From Eudromia elegans (lineage: Eukaryota > Chordata > Aves > Tinamiformes > Tinamidae), in assembly GCA_003342815.1 (NCBI GenBank), contig PTEX01000060.1, positions 3,990,689 through 4,054,688 on the forward strand: DNA of 64,000 nucleotides. Direction: 5' to 3'. The notes under the pieces were generated by a model, which was not told the origin of the DNA, ran no database searches, and saw only the letters and a list, made by a program, of their open reading frames with translations. This document shows, in pieces, positions 54,059 through 64,000 of the stretch (position 1 is its first letter; every line of letters begins with the position of its first letter). The translations under genes were made by a program, and so were the position numbers.

Positions 54059-54814
54059 AAAAAAGGAAATAAAAAAAGAGAAAGTTTTCTTCTGATTTAG
54101 TGCTTGGACTGAGTCACCAAGGGTCAGATGAGCACAAGAGTTGGCTCTAGGAGCAGACTGGGAACACATAACTGGGGAAGATGATCAGGGCTGTAGCAAT
54201 TACATAACTTAAGCTGTGGGTCGTATCTCCTTGTGGCCTTCCAGCTTCACCCTGTATGTGCTCCCGGCTCAGAGCCCTATGGATGAAGGGTCAGACAGAC
54301 ACCATCTACTCAGCTCTGCTGGGTACTTGTCTCCAGCCTCCTCCTACCACCAAAAGGTGCTTGAAATCCGCCAGTGGAGCTGCTTATGGGAATGCTCCTT
54401 AACCACCCTCCACAACAGGAACCCAAGGCCCTTAACACTAAACTCATTAACTTAGCCAGACTATTTGGGACTGAGACAGGCTGGGAGGCAGCACTGCTGG
54501 CAGACGGGGGACAAGAACCCTGAGACGAGGCCGAGCGCAAGAGGCACGGCCGGGTACACGTGGTGCCTATGGCGAGAACTGCTGTGGTCATGGATGTTTG
54601 CAACACACATACTTGTTTATACCCTCAAAGAGTTTGGGTGTTTTAGCTCAAAAAAAGAGAGGAAAAAAAAAAAAACCACCAGAGACTACAAGGTGGTTTG
54701 ATAATAAATTTTACTTTTCACAAGGAAGAAATAACAGTTTTCTTAAGTTTCTTTAGTTTAGTGGAGAAAGACATAACACAAAATGATGGAGAAATGCTGG
54801 AGCCAGGCAAATTT

Positions 54815-55072
54815 CACATGAGAAAAAGGCACAATTGTTTTAACTACAAGAGTGATTAACCACTGGAACACACTACCAGGGGAAGCAGCAGATTTTCCGT
54901 TTCTTCAGGTCTTCAGCTCAGGGCTGGATGCCTCTGTGGAAAATATAGTCAATAAACACGAGATTTTTGGGCTCAATACTAAGTAACTTGGTAAAATTCT
55001 GTTGTGCTTATTAAACAGGAGGTCAAGCTGGATGATATAATATCCCTTCTACTCTGAAAAATCCATGAAGTG
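54815..55072 (+). mobile_element. Ancient CR1/L3-type LINE 3' end
   Basis: This matches the 3' end of an old amniote CR1/L3-type family. Landmarks in order are GGCACAATTGTTTTAACTAC, GTGATTAACCACTGGAACAC, a GGCTGGATGCCTCTGT block, GGGCTCAATACTAAGTAACT, GAGGTCAAGCTGGATGATAT and a final AAAATCCATGAAG. The order and spacing agree with the family, but many positions differ, so the insertion is old. No reading frame survives. Confidence 0.75.
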
Positions 55073-55552
55073 TAAATGAAACAGCTATTGAGCTCCACTT
55101 TGGAAATGGAAAGGACACATATTTACACACTTTTTCTTGTTTTATGGCAATATTTTGGCTGGAAATTTTCAACTCCTCATGAATTGGTGTCCAGGCCAGC
55201 ATCCCACCCCTGCTGAACCCTTCTCTGAGATCAGTCTATCTCCGCCCAAAGCCCCTTAGCTACAATTTGCTCCAGTTGAGCATTCTTTGTGTTTCTTGTG
55301 TATTCTGAAGAAGCAGAACTACAGATTTTATGGGAAAGAAGCATACTTTAGTATCCAGTGAAAGGTAAATAGAAAGAAGTCACAAGCCAGATGTGAATGA
55401 AGTATGAGTAACAAGCTTTTCATACAGTCTTAAACAGCAAATATCTCAGCCCATCATGTCAAAAGTTCCTTGAGCTCCTAAAAAATATAGATTTTTTTCT
55501 AGTAATAGAGTAGCTCTTTTCAGAAAATAAAAGAGCACTTTCCATCAGTAGG

Positions 55553-55680
55553 GTCCAAAGTCCATTAGTGAGGAAGTGAGCATCATTATTTCCTCCAGTT
55601 TTAAACATGGAGTGAAAAGAGAGTGAGTTGTTCATAGCTAGTCAAAATCTAATGACCATGTTCCTCCTGTCTACTTCGCA
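55553..55680 (-). repeat. Possible MIR-like SINE relic
   Basis: The plus strand reads GAGGAAGTGAGCATCATTAT, TTCCTCCAGTTTTAAACATG and GAGTGAGTTGTTCATAGCTA. The order resembles the reverse complement of a MIR element (GAGGTAGG..ATTATT, CCCATTTTACAGATG, GTGACTTGCTCAAGGTCA). Divergence is high and a different old SINE is possible. Confidence 0.4.
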
Positions 55681-56574
55681 GTAAGCACCTGACAAGATTA
55701 CAAGCCTTTTTACTTTATTACAAGAAACCTTTTCTTAAAAGGGCTTTTACGGCTTATATAATAAACCCTTGAAAAAGCAGGCTGAGAGATTCTCCCTTGC
55801 ATTATTTTGCTAGTAGTTCAATCTGGCTCCAACAATTTCCCTCAAATGCAGTTGGACACCAGACAATATAGCTTAAAGCTGTATACATTTCTAGTGCCTT
55901 ACGTCGTGTCAATTCTATCAATTTAGCAGCTCCTTTATATATATTGGATAGGTTAGCAGTCAATCCTTAGCCAGCAATGTGAGCAATGGGCAGCCCGATG
56001 GCAAGTGAAGGATACCAGGTGGGCGTACAGTAAGTGCCTGACCTGATATTCAACGTGCAGCTGTGCAGCTACCGTGCAGGCACCGAGGTAGATGCCTGCG
56101 TGGACCCGTGATTGAGAACAGCCAGCATCTGTGTGCTCAGGTTGCATTTGGCTACATCATTTTTAAAGGAGCCCTTCTGCTTGTGGTTGAACTGAAGAAA
56201 GAAGGTAGGCTGTTTTCATCACTGCTTTAACAAAATGACACTGATGTTTTTTACCTAAATAAGAGCCACAGCAAACAGCTAAGCACGGCCATAGTGCTTC
56301 TCTTGATCTGAATGAGAGACGCTCTCAAGCTGAATCCTGCAGTTTTTCAGAGTTTTTTCCACCAGTCAACTTTATAAATCACTTTCCAGCAACAAGTCAC
56401 TGTGGAAATGTTTAATGTTCAAGTTTCTCAAGCATTATCTTATTGCTCTCATAATAGTTTTGCTAATACATACACTGAATCTTCTTTGCTGTAATTAGAG
56501 TCCCTTGCTTTTCATCCTATGAAAACAGCTTATTTTTTCCTCTCTTCAGTGGCCATTCATTTAGTTTATGTCTG

Positions 56575-56985
56575 TTACCACATCCTTTCTAAGTTTTCTG
56601 TTGTTTGGGTTAAGAAGTTCCAATTTGTTCCGTTATTTTTCCTCTGCAAGTCACGGTTTCAACCCTCACATCATTCTTGTTGATTCTTCTCTGGATGCTC
56701 TCCAGCTGAGTCATACTGTTCTTCAGTTGTAGTGTCTGGGGCTAGAGGTGAGACCTTACCAGTGGTAACGGGAGTGCAGAGGACCTCACGTCTTCATCTG
56801 TGCCCTGCTCCAGTGACCCTACATGGCATCTGACTCAGCGGTAGCAGCTGACATTACTGGTTCACGTTTTTATCTACTCTAAGTGCCTCAGCCTCTTTCC
56901 CAAGAACTGGTTCCTACCTTGTTTGTTCTCGTCCCACACTTGCACTGGGACATGCCTGCCTAGGTGTAGCATTTTTAATTTATCA
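56575..56985 (-). mobile_element. Ancient CR1/L3-type LINE relic, reverse orientation
   Basis: On the plus strand this region follows, in order, the reverse complement of the late ORF of an old CR1/L3 LINE: GTTAAGAAGTTCCAATTTGT, TTCTTCTCTGGATGCTCTCC, GTGAGACCTTACCAGTGGTA, TGACATTACTGGTTCACGTT and CCTAGGTGTAGCATTTTTAA. The match is by landmark order rather than close identity. No open frame is kept. Together with the 54.8 kb fragment it shows that old LINE debris is concentrated in this part of the intergenic region. Confidence 0.65.
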
Positions 56986-58796
56986 CAATAAAAAAACTAT
57001 TCTCCAACCCTTTTGGGAACACAGGAAGAGCCCCAGAAATTCTAACCTGAGCCATCTCCAGGCTGCTCTCAGTTCATCCCATGAGCCACAGCTACTCTGA
57101 CGAAGCCTGACAGCAAGGAACGGGACACAGCAGCAGCAGCAGCACTGTGCGTGGCCAGTAGCACCTAGCAGAGAGACGTGCTGAGTTTGTCATCTCCAGA
57201 TCTCTTAAAGCCTCCACGTGGAACATTAGTTTTAATCTGGCTGAGATGATGTTTTGTCTCAGGAACTCAGGTGCACCCAGGGTGTGCACTGGGTCTGGTG
57301 CCTTAGATGCCCTTGCCTTTTTTATTGCCATAGGCCTTTCCATCTGCATCTCTGTAGCCTGTTTTCTACTTCCAGCTCTGTATCCTTCCACCCAACCTGT
57401 CCTGGCAGCCTTTCCCAGAGCCTCTAGGGCAGTGTTTTTCCCTTGTTTTTCTCATGCAGTTGTTTGCTGGCTGCTCTTCTCATGACCTTGCACCTGCAAA
57501 CCCTGATAGTTTTGCTAGCAGGTTCTCGTGGGAAGTGATTGCCACCGGTGTGAGAATCGCTTTTTCTTTCCCCCTTTTCCTACACTTTGATAGAGCTTTT
57601 GGGCTACATTACTGGGGCACGAGGCTAAACAACCATGTAGCATGTAGCACCTGCAACAAAAGTGTTTCCAACAACCAACAGGGATTTTGAACAGGTCCTA
57701 ACAAAAACTGTGTTGTCAATATGGGAAGAGTACTAAGGGGGTGTCCTGGGGAGAAGCCTCAGAGTGGATGTTTGCCTGGGAAGCCACCCCCCTGCTACTC
57801 TCCCCAACTGCCCGCTGGGGTGGTTCTCCCTTTCCACTCCCTCTCACTTAGTCTTTAGCTTTTCTTCATTCTTAGAGTAAATGTAGGCCCTCACCTATAG
57901 ACCTTGGTAATAAATCTTTGGGTATGTGGACTTTTCTCAGCATCCCATGTACACTAGCGGAATGGTTTGGAAGCCGGGAATGGCCCCGGCAGCCCCCTTG
58001 CTGTAGCAGCAGCACAGTCTGAGCCTGGCTTTGCCACATACCACAGATAAGAGTTTGGTTCCAGTGCAGTTTAAATTCATCTTCACTACGGTTTCCCATC
58101 CCATGAAAGGGAAGAAAGAGAACACAGGGCTGAGGTAGGAGAGTGGCAGAGGAAGGGAACGTGCTTTGTGGTGGCAATCTGCCCTCCTACTGGGTTGGTG
58201 AAGGCATTAATTTAGCCATTTACAGGGATTGAGGTTAGCGGAGGAACGGTTCAGGAATGGAAAGCTGCCATTCACTGCAGAGACAGGTAGATGCTCAGCC
58301 TAGGAGTGGGGTTTGTGGGAGAAGAAAGAGCTCCAGCAGCAGTAAGAGGCAGAGGAGCAAAGTTGCTGCTCCAGCAGCTGCTCATGGGGCTGCTGCCCAC
58401 CTAGCACTAGGGCATCAATCTGTGCCCCTACCACGTTACTTTGGAGTTTTTCCAGTGTAACTACTGAAAAATTAAACTGAAATATGGTCTGAGAGAGTAA
58501 GCCAACTACATAAATATAGAGTAACCTTAGGGTGCCAGACCAATTTTTTTTTTTTTCTCAAACCATGTAGCTAATGAAATTCTCAGTTTAAGAGAAAAAA
58601 CAAGGGCGTCTCAGAGGCATTTCCAAATCACTGGATTTTGTTGCAACTGCGCATTGCACTGGTATTGAGCATTGCAGCTTCAGGAGGTGATGCCAACAGA
58701 GCTGTCTTAGTTTTGCATGCTTCACTGGAAAATATTTTGGAATTAACATTGACCACGGCTCTTTTGGTAGACAAATATTTAAGGGAAAATCATGGT

Positions 58797-58820
58797 AAAT
58801 CGTACAACAAATCGTACAAC
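58797..58820. repeat. 12-bp perfect tandem duplication
   Basis: AAATCGTACAAC occurs twice in a row. It lies where frames are open on both strands (58638-58940 plus, 58588-58929 minus), neither of which I recognise. The unit is a multiple of three, so it keeps either frame open. Confidence 0.9.
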
Positions 58821-61429
58821 AAAATAGAGGGGGCCTTGGGAAAAGGCAAAACTTACAAACAGAAAAATGAAAAGTCTTATTTGGCAGAACTGCATACAGT
58901 TGTCGATGTATCTTTTTCACATCTGCCACTTCTTTCCTAAGTGCTGCTTACACAGACTAGACATGAAGAAGCAATGCTGCATCTGTAACTTCTTTTAACT
59001 TCTCCATAGATTGTTTACGTAACAGGGATGTTTAAGATGATTTCCTGATGTTAAGGACAGAGCCAAACCATGAGTTGTCTGCCCAAGGCAGCAACGGCAA
59101 TGGAAGTGTGCAGTCCTGACCCAGTGCATTTTTCCCAAAATGAGAGCAAATCTTGGTGGGGAACATACTTATGGTGCTTCTTGGAAAGATGTTGATAAAA
59201 TTCTAGGCAGGGATTTGCCCTTACATCTGTTCACTGTAGAGACAGGGAAAATGAAATGCACTTTGTCCGAACATTATAGGATTTCAGATGCTCTGGTGAT
59301 AGATTTAGTACTTCACCATTTTGGGATGGTCAGTAGGATGGACATTAGGTCTTATCATATAAGACATTGCTGCTGATACTATCATGCCAAGCCGACAGCT
59401 GGAAGGCCTGTTGGTGATGAAGGTTACATTGCTGTTGGATCTTGTCCCAGAATCGGTGTGCAGCTGCAGATCCTGCACATTCCTGCCATAAACTGGGGTC
59501 TGAAATCCCTTTGTAAACATGTTTCATACAGTCTAAATGTGCCTTGCTGGCTCATCAGGCACCTTCGCAGGCAGAACAACTTATTCTGGCAGAAAGGTCA
59601 TTTCAAACTAGAGTAAAGGCTCTGCTCACAGGAGTTGTGGGTCCACAAGGATTTATTTGGTGACGACACTGGCTTAAGCAATCCTGACTTTTTCTTCTCC
59701 CACCTCCCTCTCTTCCTACCAATGGTCCATGTGCCACCCTCTGCACTGCACCAGCAGAACTGTTCATTCGTAATAAACAAATAAGGGAACTGATCTAATA
59801 TAACTGGGCAAAAAAGGAGGAATTTTGTTTGCTCCCTTCAACCAGATTGTTTGACCTCTATGATTCATCATGCAGCTCTATAAATCACCTCCTGGCACAG
59901 AAAAGGAGGGCAAATGGAAGTATTAAAATGATGTGTGGATGGGCAGGGATAGAGCTGCCAAAGCGACCTGCTGTTGACCAAGAAACCACAGCCTGAGTTT
60001 AGGCTTTACTATCTCTAACTGTTTTTTATTGCCCTTCCATCAGAGCTTGTCACCATGCCAGCAGAGATGCTACAGCAACATATATGGACTTGTATCTTGG
60101 GTCGAACTCTGTAATTCTCAAAGATAAACACAAGCAATTTGCAGGAGATGGATGAGCTGGTTTAATAGCTCATCACCACTATGAGAAGATCTTGTGTTGC
60201 TTACCTATCTCTCATACATGTTCCACCCCTCCCTCGCGCCTGTTCTGGTGGTCATGCGAGAGGTTGCTGACGTCTGCTTTGGTTCATTAGATAAAGAAAA
60301 AAGATCAAATTACTTTGCTTGATGAGTTTTCTGTTGGGTTACTGAGTGAGCAAACTTGCTCATTGCTGGCCTGATGAAAAGCAGAACCCCTGGAAGGTAA
60401 GCAGTACAAAACCAGACATAGCAACACAGAGAAGTTTAGAAAACCGAGGTAGGTGAGATATCCTTCTTCCAATAGTGTTAAGCTCTTAGATAAAACCAGC
60501 TGTCTCATCTTCTGATTCAAATTCGTCTTCCATTTTTATGTAGGTTTTTAGCTCTAGCAGAAGGATAAAATATATGGCTCTTCTTAAATGTGTGAGCTGT
60601 TTCCTGCTTTCAGTGCATGAATCAGCTACAGATTTGACCCATTAATCTTTCAGAAGCAAGAAGGGGGAAAAGACTGCAGCCTTTTCTGGCTGTTACACTC
60701 AAACTATGCAAAGGGGTTACTATGAGTTTCTGTGTTAATGCTCTTTCAATGGTTTCTAAATTTGCCCAGCTCGTAAGTAAAAAAAAAAAAAAGTCTTGAG
60801 CTGTCAGACTTACAAACTTAAATGGTGCTCTAAAAATCCAGCTGTGTTTTCAGACTCTTAATAAAAATACCAGTAAAACAGCCCCTGTAATTGTAACTTA
60901 ACAGCCCCAGCTCTAACAATGCATGAAGCAGAACAGAATCTACCTCAGTTGCCATGGCTGTGTTTTCCCACCGAGCTAACAAAATTACAAATTTGCTTTT
61001 GCCAGTTATTTCAGCAACTTTGACCTCTAAACACTTACATAACATGGAAGATGAATATGAAGGAATACTTTTCATAAAATGGATACTGATATCATCTAGT
61101 TTAGGGGTGAAACTATCTTGTATGCAGATAAAATAACTGTTGTCTAAGGCAGAGGCAGGAAAAAGGCCAGGGCCTCACTATAAATGCTGCAGCCCTAACA
61201 CCATTAGCTGCATCATGGAGCAAGGGGTGAGGTTGAGGGCAACTCTGATCGCTTGGGGAAAATACCTCTTGAGGCTTTTCCACATCAGTGGCAGTGGGAG
61301 TGAAAAGCTTGTTTTCTAGGGATCTGCTCCTTCAACTGTCTGCCCGCCACCACTGCTTCTAACGTTCCTTCCTAAGCAGCCACTGCTGCATATTCTTGTA
61401 GAAAAAAAATACAGGGCTACCGGAAAAAT

Positions 61430-62469
61430 CTGATTGCCAAATTCACCAGAAGAATGCAAGAAGGAGGAGATCTTTCTGTTTTATATTAAGTACTTGAAGT
61501 GTATTAAAGAAGAAAGAAGCCAGGGAAGATGTTCTCCTGAATCTATTGCAAACAAGCAAGAACTGGTCAAAGACGGGAAGGTGGGATGGTTGCAGCCTTG
61601 GCTGCAACAAACACAAGATTGTGCATCCTTGAGGAGCAAGATGAATAGTAGAACCACAACCCTGGACTTAAGAAGAAATTTTAGCTTACTTGGGAATCTT
61701 GTTGGCATGATCCAATGACAGACTGCCCTAGAGGGCAAAGGGCCCAGGACAGCTGGTTGATCTTCAAGGACAACCTCCTCTAAAACAAAAGTGGTCCACT
61801 CTATTGTGCAGAAAGTCAAGCAGGTGCTGCTGGAAGACCTTGGATGGTCAGCAAGCGGAGTGTGAGCCAGCAGTGTGCCCTTGTGGCAAAGGTGGTTAAC
61901 CACATACTAGGCTGTTATTAGCAAGGCTATCCAGTCCGTTGAGGGAAGTGGTTCCTCCCCTCTATTTGGCCCTCCTGAGACCCCATCTGGAGTACTAATA
62001 CACAGCTGTGGCCCTGCCAGTACGAGGAAGACATTGGCACAAAGAAATGAGGCCACCAAGCTGATCGGAGGACTACAGCTCGTGATGTATGAAGAGGCTG
62101 AAAGGGCTTCTGTCTGTGCAGCCTTTAGAAGAGAAGGTGAAGGATCTTCCTGGTGCCTATAGCTACCTAATGGGAGGATGCAGAGAAGACAGAATAGACT
62201 ATTCTCAGAGATGCATGAGAAGCAACAGATACAAGTTGGAACATGTGAATTTCTGACTTGACATATTGGAAAAAAATACACAAGTAAGCTTGTCAAACAC
62301 TGAAACAGAGACCAGACTAGCTGCAAAATCTTCTGCCTTGAAGATACACAGAACTGGAGACAGGGAGGCTCTGAGCAGCCTGCTCTAACTGGTCCTGCTT
62401 AGAGTAGTGGGCTAGACTAGATGACCTCTGTAGGACTCTTCAAATATGCGTGATCTTCATTCTATGAAT
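61430..62469 (+). mobile_element. CR1 LINE with large internal deletion
   Basis: Two non-adjacent parts of a CR1 element are joined. The left part (about 61430-61850) carries the region after the endonuclease: TTTLDLRRNFSLLGNLVGMI, then ALEGKGPRTAG and the equivalent of SWLIFKDNLLQ, with several stops and shifts. The right part (from about 61855) begins at the equivalent of MSQQCALVAKVVN, that is, the C-terminal reverse transcriptase region, and runs through the 3' UTR to CTAGACTAGATGACCTCTGT and a terminal ATTCTATG unit (62459-62466). The polymerase domain between them is missing. The copy is more diverged than the one at 3.9 kb. It lies about 1 kb upstream of the EED CpG island, in the same orientation as EED. 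Confidence 0.9.
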
Positions 62470-63464
62470 ATGATTTGAAAAGAACAACAACAAAAAAAGT
62501 CTTGTTTACTTTCTCCCACTTATATAAGAAGCATTTTGTCCCTGTATCATCTAGAAATACTCATGTTCTAAAAGCAACAGTCTCATTTTTATGCTCCATG
62601 TCTAGAGATGTTATCTCAACTACTGCAAGAACTCATACTTGGCAAAATTCACCTATATATAACTAGCCCTTTCCAAAAATACACTGTATGCTTTTGATGA
62701 ACAGTTAAATTATCATTACTTGAAACTGACTGGAGAATGTTTTTCTCAATATTTTATGGTTCTCTCCTTTTCTTCAACACCACAGGTCCTAATACTTCTC
62801 ACTTAACCTGTGTATGATATTGAAATAGCACTATCATCCTAATTACACATCTTGCAAGTTCTAATATCTATATTTTCACAATATCCCCTGGCGTGTAAGA
62901 AATGCCACTGTCATAATGGAGTTGGGAAACTGAGGTGTGGAAAAGCTCAGAGCCTTCCCAAATTGAATCTTGGTGGAGCAGAAACTGAGGCAAATTCTCT
63001 GAATCTTTGAGCTAGTGTATAACCACAAACTAATTCTTTAAATAGAAGTTTACAGTCTAGTATGTGCCAACATATGCAACTATATATATATATGCATATA
63101 TATATATACACACAGAAAGTTTTTATGGCAACCTTGATCATAGAGCACAGCCCTGGGCAGCTGTGACCTCCCAGAGCATTTGACAACTGTTGGGAGCACC
63201 ACAACAGCTCGCTGTGTATCACGCATTGCTGCACTGGAGACTACACTTCTATAGGGGAAAAAAACACAGAAGCTGCTTATTGCTGAAAATTCTACATAAT
63301 CTGCACACCATCACCATCACATTTCTTCTTAATTATCTGGAAGGTCAAACCAGATTAAGTTTTAGATACAGAGCATGGCTCCTCTTGGGGAAACCACTAC
63401 CAGAAGGGAAAGACTCACTGCTGCCTTTCCAGAAAGGCAAGACGAGACACGGTGCCTGCGAGCT
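62470..63464. other. Region upstream of the EED CpG island
   Basis: About 1 kb of AT-rich DNA between the deleted CR1 copy and the EED promoter island. It contains the TA palindrome at 63081-63108. No exon or known regulatory motif is evident. Confidence 0.7.
63081..63108. repeat. TA-rich perfect palindrome
   Basis: A 28-base perfect palindrome of TA repeats centred on ATGCAT (63092-63097), followed by CACACA. It lies about 400 bases upstream of the EED CpG island. Simple repeat; possible cruciform. Confidence 0.85.
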
Positions 63465-63598
63465 GACAGTGTTTCCCCCTTCGGCGAAGGATTTTTACCA
63501 CCCACAGTTGCTCGACCCGCGGTTTTCAGGCGCGGAAACGCCAGTAACGTTTCTATGATCTCCACCATCTGCGTGGGCGTCGCGCCCCCATCTCGGCG

Positions 63599-63874
63599 AT
63601 GCCTCTGGGCGAGTCACGAACCCCGGGGAGGGCTCCGGGCACCCCACGCAGCACTCAAGAGCGCGGGAGCCCCCGCGGGGCCGTTTTCACCTCACGGCCG
63701 CGTAACGCCCGTAACGGCCGAGGGGGGTGGGGTGAGGGGGACAGAGCGGCGCGCGGGGGTCTTTTCCAGCGTTTTTCAGCAGTGTGGCAGGCGCGGCGGG
63801 CGGCGCTTTACGGCATGCGCGGGCCGGGCGGGCGCGCTTTGCGGCGGTGTGGCAGGAGCGGGTGGGCGGGGAAG
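63599..63874 (+). other. EED: In-frame upstream open frame of EED (possible N-terminal extension)
   Basis: Reading upstream from the EED ATG in the same frame, no stop occurs until a TAA at 63545-63547. Two ATGs lie in this open stretch: 63599-63601 (92 codons upstream, G at -3) and 63815-63817 (20 codons upstream, G at -3, overlapping an NRF1-like motif). EED in mammals is known to be made as several isoforms from alternative in-frame starts, some of them non-AUG and upstream of the usual ATG, so an extension here is plausible. Against it, GC-rich DNA has few stops by chance, and the stretch may be promoter rather than mRNA. The encoded residues are mostly Arg, Gly, Ala and Pro and show no domain. 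Confidence 0.4.
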
Positions 63875-63994
63875 ATGTCTGAGCGGGGAGAAGCGCCGGC
63901 GGCGGCGGGAGCGGGCGGCGAGATGCCGGCCAAGAAGCAGAAGCTGAGCAGCGACGAGAACAGCAACCCCGGAGACCTGTCCGGCGACGAGAAC
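63875..63994 (+). CDS. EED: EED coding exon 1 (Polycomb PRC2 WD40 subunit, N-terminus)
   Basis: This exon encodes the first 40 residues of EED, the beta-propeller subunit of PRC2 that binds H3K27me3 and activates EZH2 in the nucleus. The peptide starts MSERGEAP, runs through an Ala/Gly-rich stretch, then MPAKKQKLSSDENSNP and DLSGDEN. The part from MPA onward is nearly identical to mammalian EED; the first 16 residues differ from the mammalian form in sequence and length, and an extra Gly precedes DLSGDEN. The segment is the disordered, basic/acidic tail before the propeller. AAKKQKL-like lysines may serve nuclear import. The exon ends after a complete codon (Asn40) at donor GTGAGG (63995-64000), the last bases of the window. 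The ATG has A at -3. A second in-frame ATG (Met17, 63923) and two upstream in-frame ATGs (63599, 63815) could give other N-termini. The identity is secure; all WD40 repeats are outside the window. Confidence 0.96.
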
Positions 63995-64000
63995 GTGAGG

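Larger units (their letters stand above)
55081..61429. other. Intergenic region between PICALM and EED, right part
   Basis: Non-coding DNA that holds a possible MIR relic (55.55 kb), the ancient reversed LINE at 56.6 kb, a short CAG repeat at about 57128-57146, a T run near 58545 and the small duplication at 58.8 kb. No known gene, tRNA or small RNA was recognised. Confidence 0.7.
63465..64000. promoter_or_regulatory. EED: CpG island and promoter region of EED
   Basis: GC-rich, CpG-dense DNA begins abruptly near 63465 and continues past the window end over EED exon 1. No TATA box is seen. An NRF1-like element, GCATGCGC, lies at 63813-63820, and paired GTAACG motifs near 63702-63716 resemble MYB sites. 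A G-rich run at 63722-63740 (G6, G4 and G5 tracts on the plus strand) could form a G-quadruplex. The transcription start cannot be placed. This matters because the in-frame upstream ATGs at 63599 and 63815 are only relevant if they are transcribed. Confidence 0.85.

Noticed and set aside
63375-63947. 190-codon plus-strand frame over the EED island
   Set aside because: It is in a different frame from EED exon 1 and ends inside that exon; a shadow of GC-rich DNA.

Overview
The window looks like bird (Aves) nuclear DNA. The evidence is several CR1 LINE copies with the typical 8-bp 3' end units, no mammalian Alu or L1, low repeat density, long AT-rich non-coding stretches, and two CpG islands carrying first exons of conserved vertebrate genes. 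I cannot name the species. It is a draft assembly: there is one run of 25 N and one single N.

There are two real protein-coding genes, and only the first coding exon of each lies in the window. PICALM (clathrin assembly protein CALM) is on the minus strand: coding exon 1 is 18328-18457, and positions 1-18327 are its first intron, which runs out of the window. EED (WD40 core subunit of Polycomb complex PRC2) is on the plus strand: coding exon 1 is 63875-63994, and the donor site is the last thing in the window. The two genes are head to head, about 45 kb apart, which is the same order and orientation as PICALM-EED on human 11q14.2. They do not work in one pathway (endocytosis versus chromatin), so their neighbourhood is conserved synteny, not an operon-like unit.

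Layout: 1-18.3 kb is AT-rich PICALM intron 1, with a CR1 relic (about 1.86 kb), a 5'-truncated CR1 (3.86-4.70 kb), simple repeats and an assembly gap (10.2 kb). At 17.9-19.0 kb is the PICALM CpG island promoter, with three CACGTGAC boxes and a strong G-quadruplex motif. From 19 to 63.4 kb is intergenic DNA. It holds a 244-bp AAAAT array, GA-rich and poly-A tracts, MIR-like relics, two ancient CR1/L3-type relics (54.8 and 56.6 kb) and an internally deleted CR1 (61.4-62.5 kb). I found no further protein gene, tRNA or known small RNA there. At 63.46-64.0 kb is the EED CpG island.

The most interesting point is at EED: the reading frame stays open upstream of the usual ATG and contains two in-frame upstream ATGs, 20 and 92 codons earlier. 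I saw no undescribed biological system. Almost all open frames in the window are chance ORFs in AT-rich DNA, CpG-island frames or LINE remnants.
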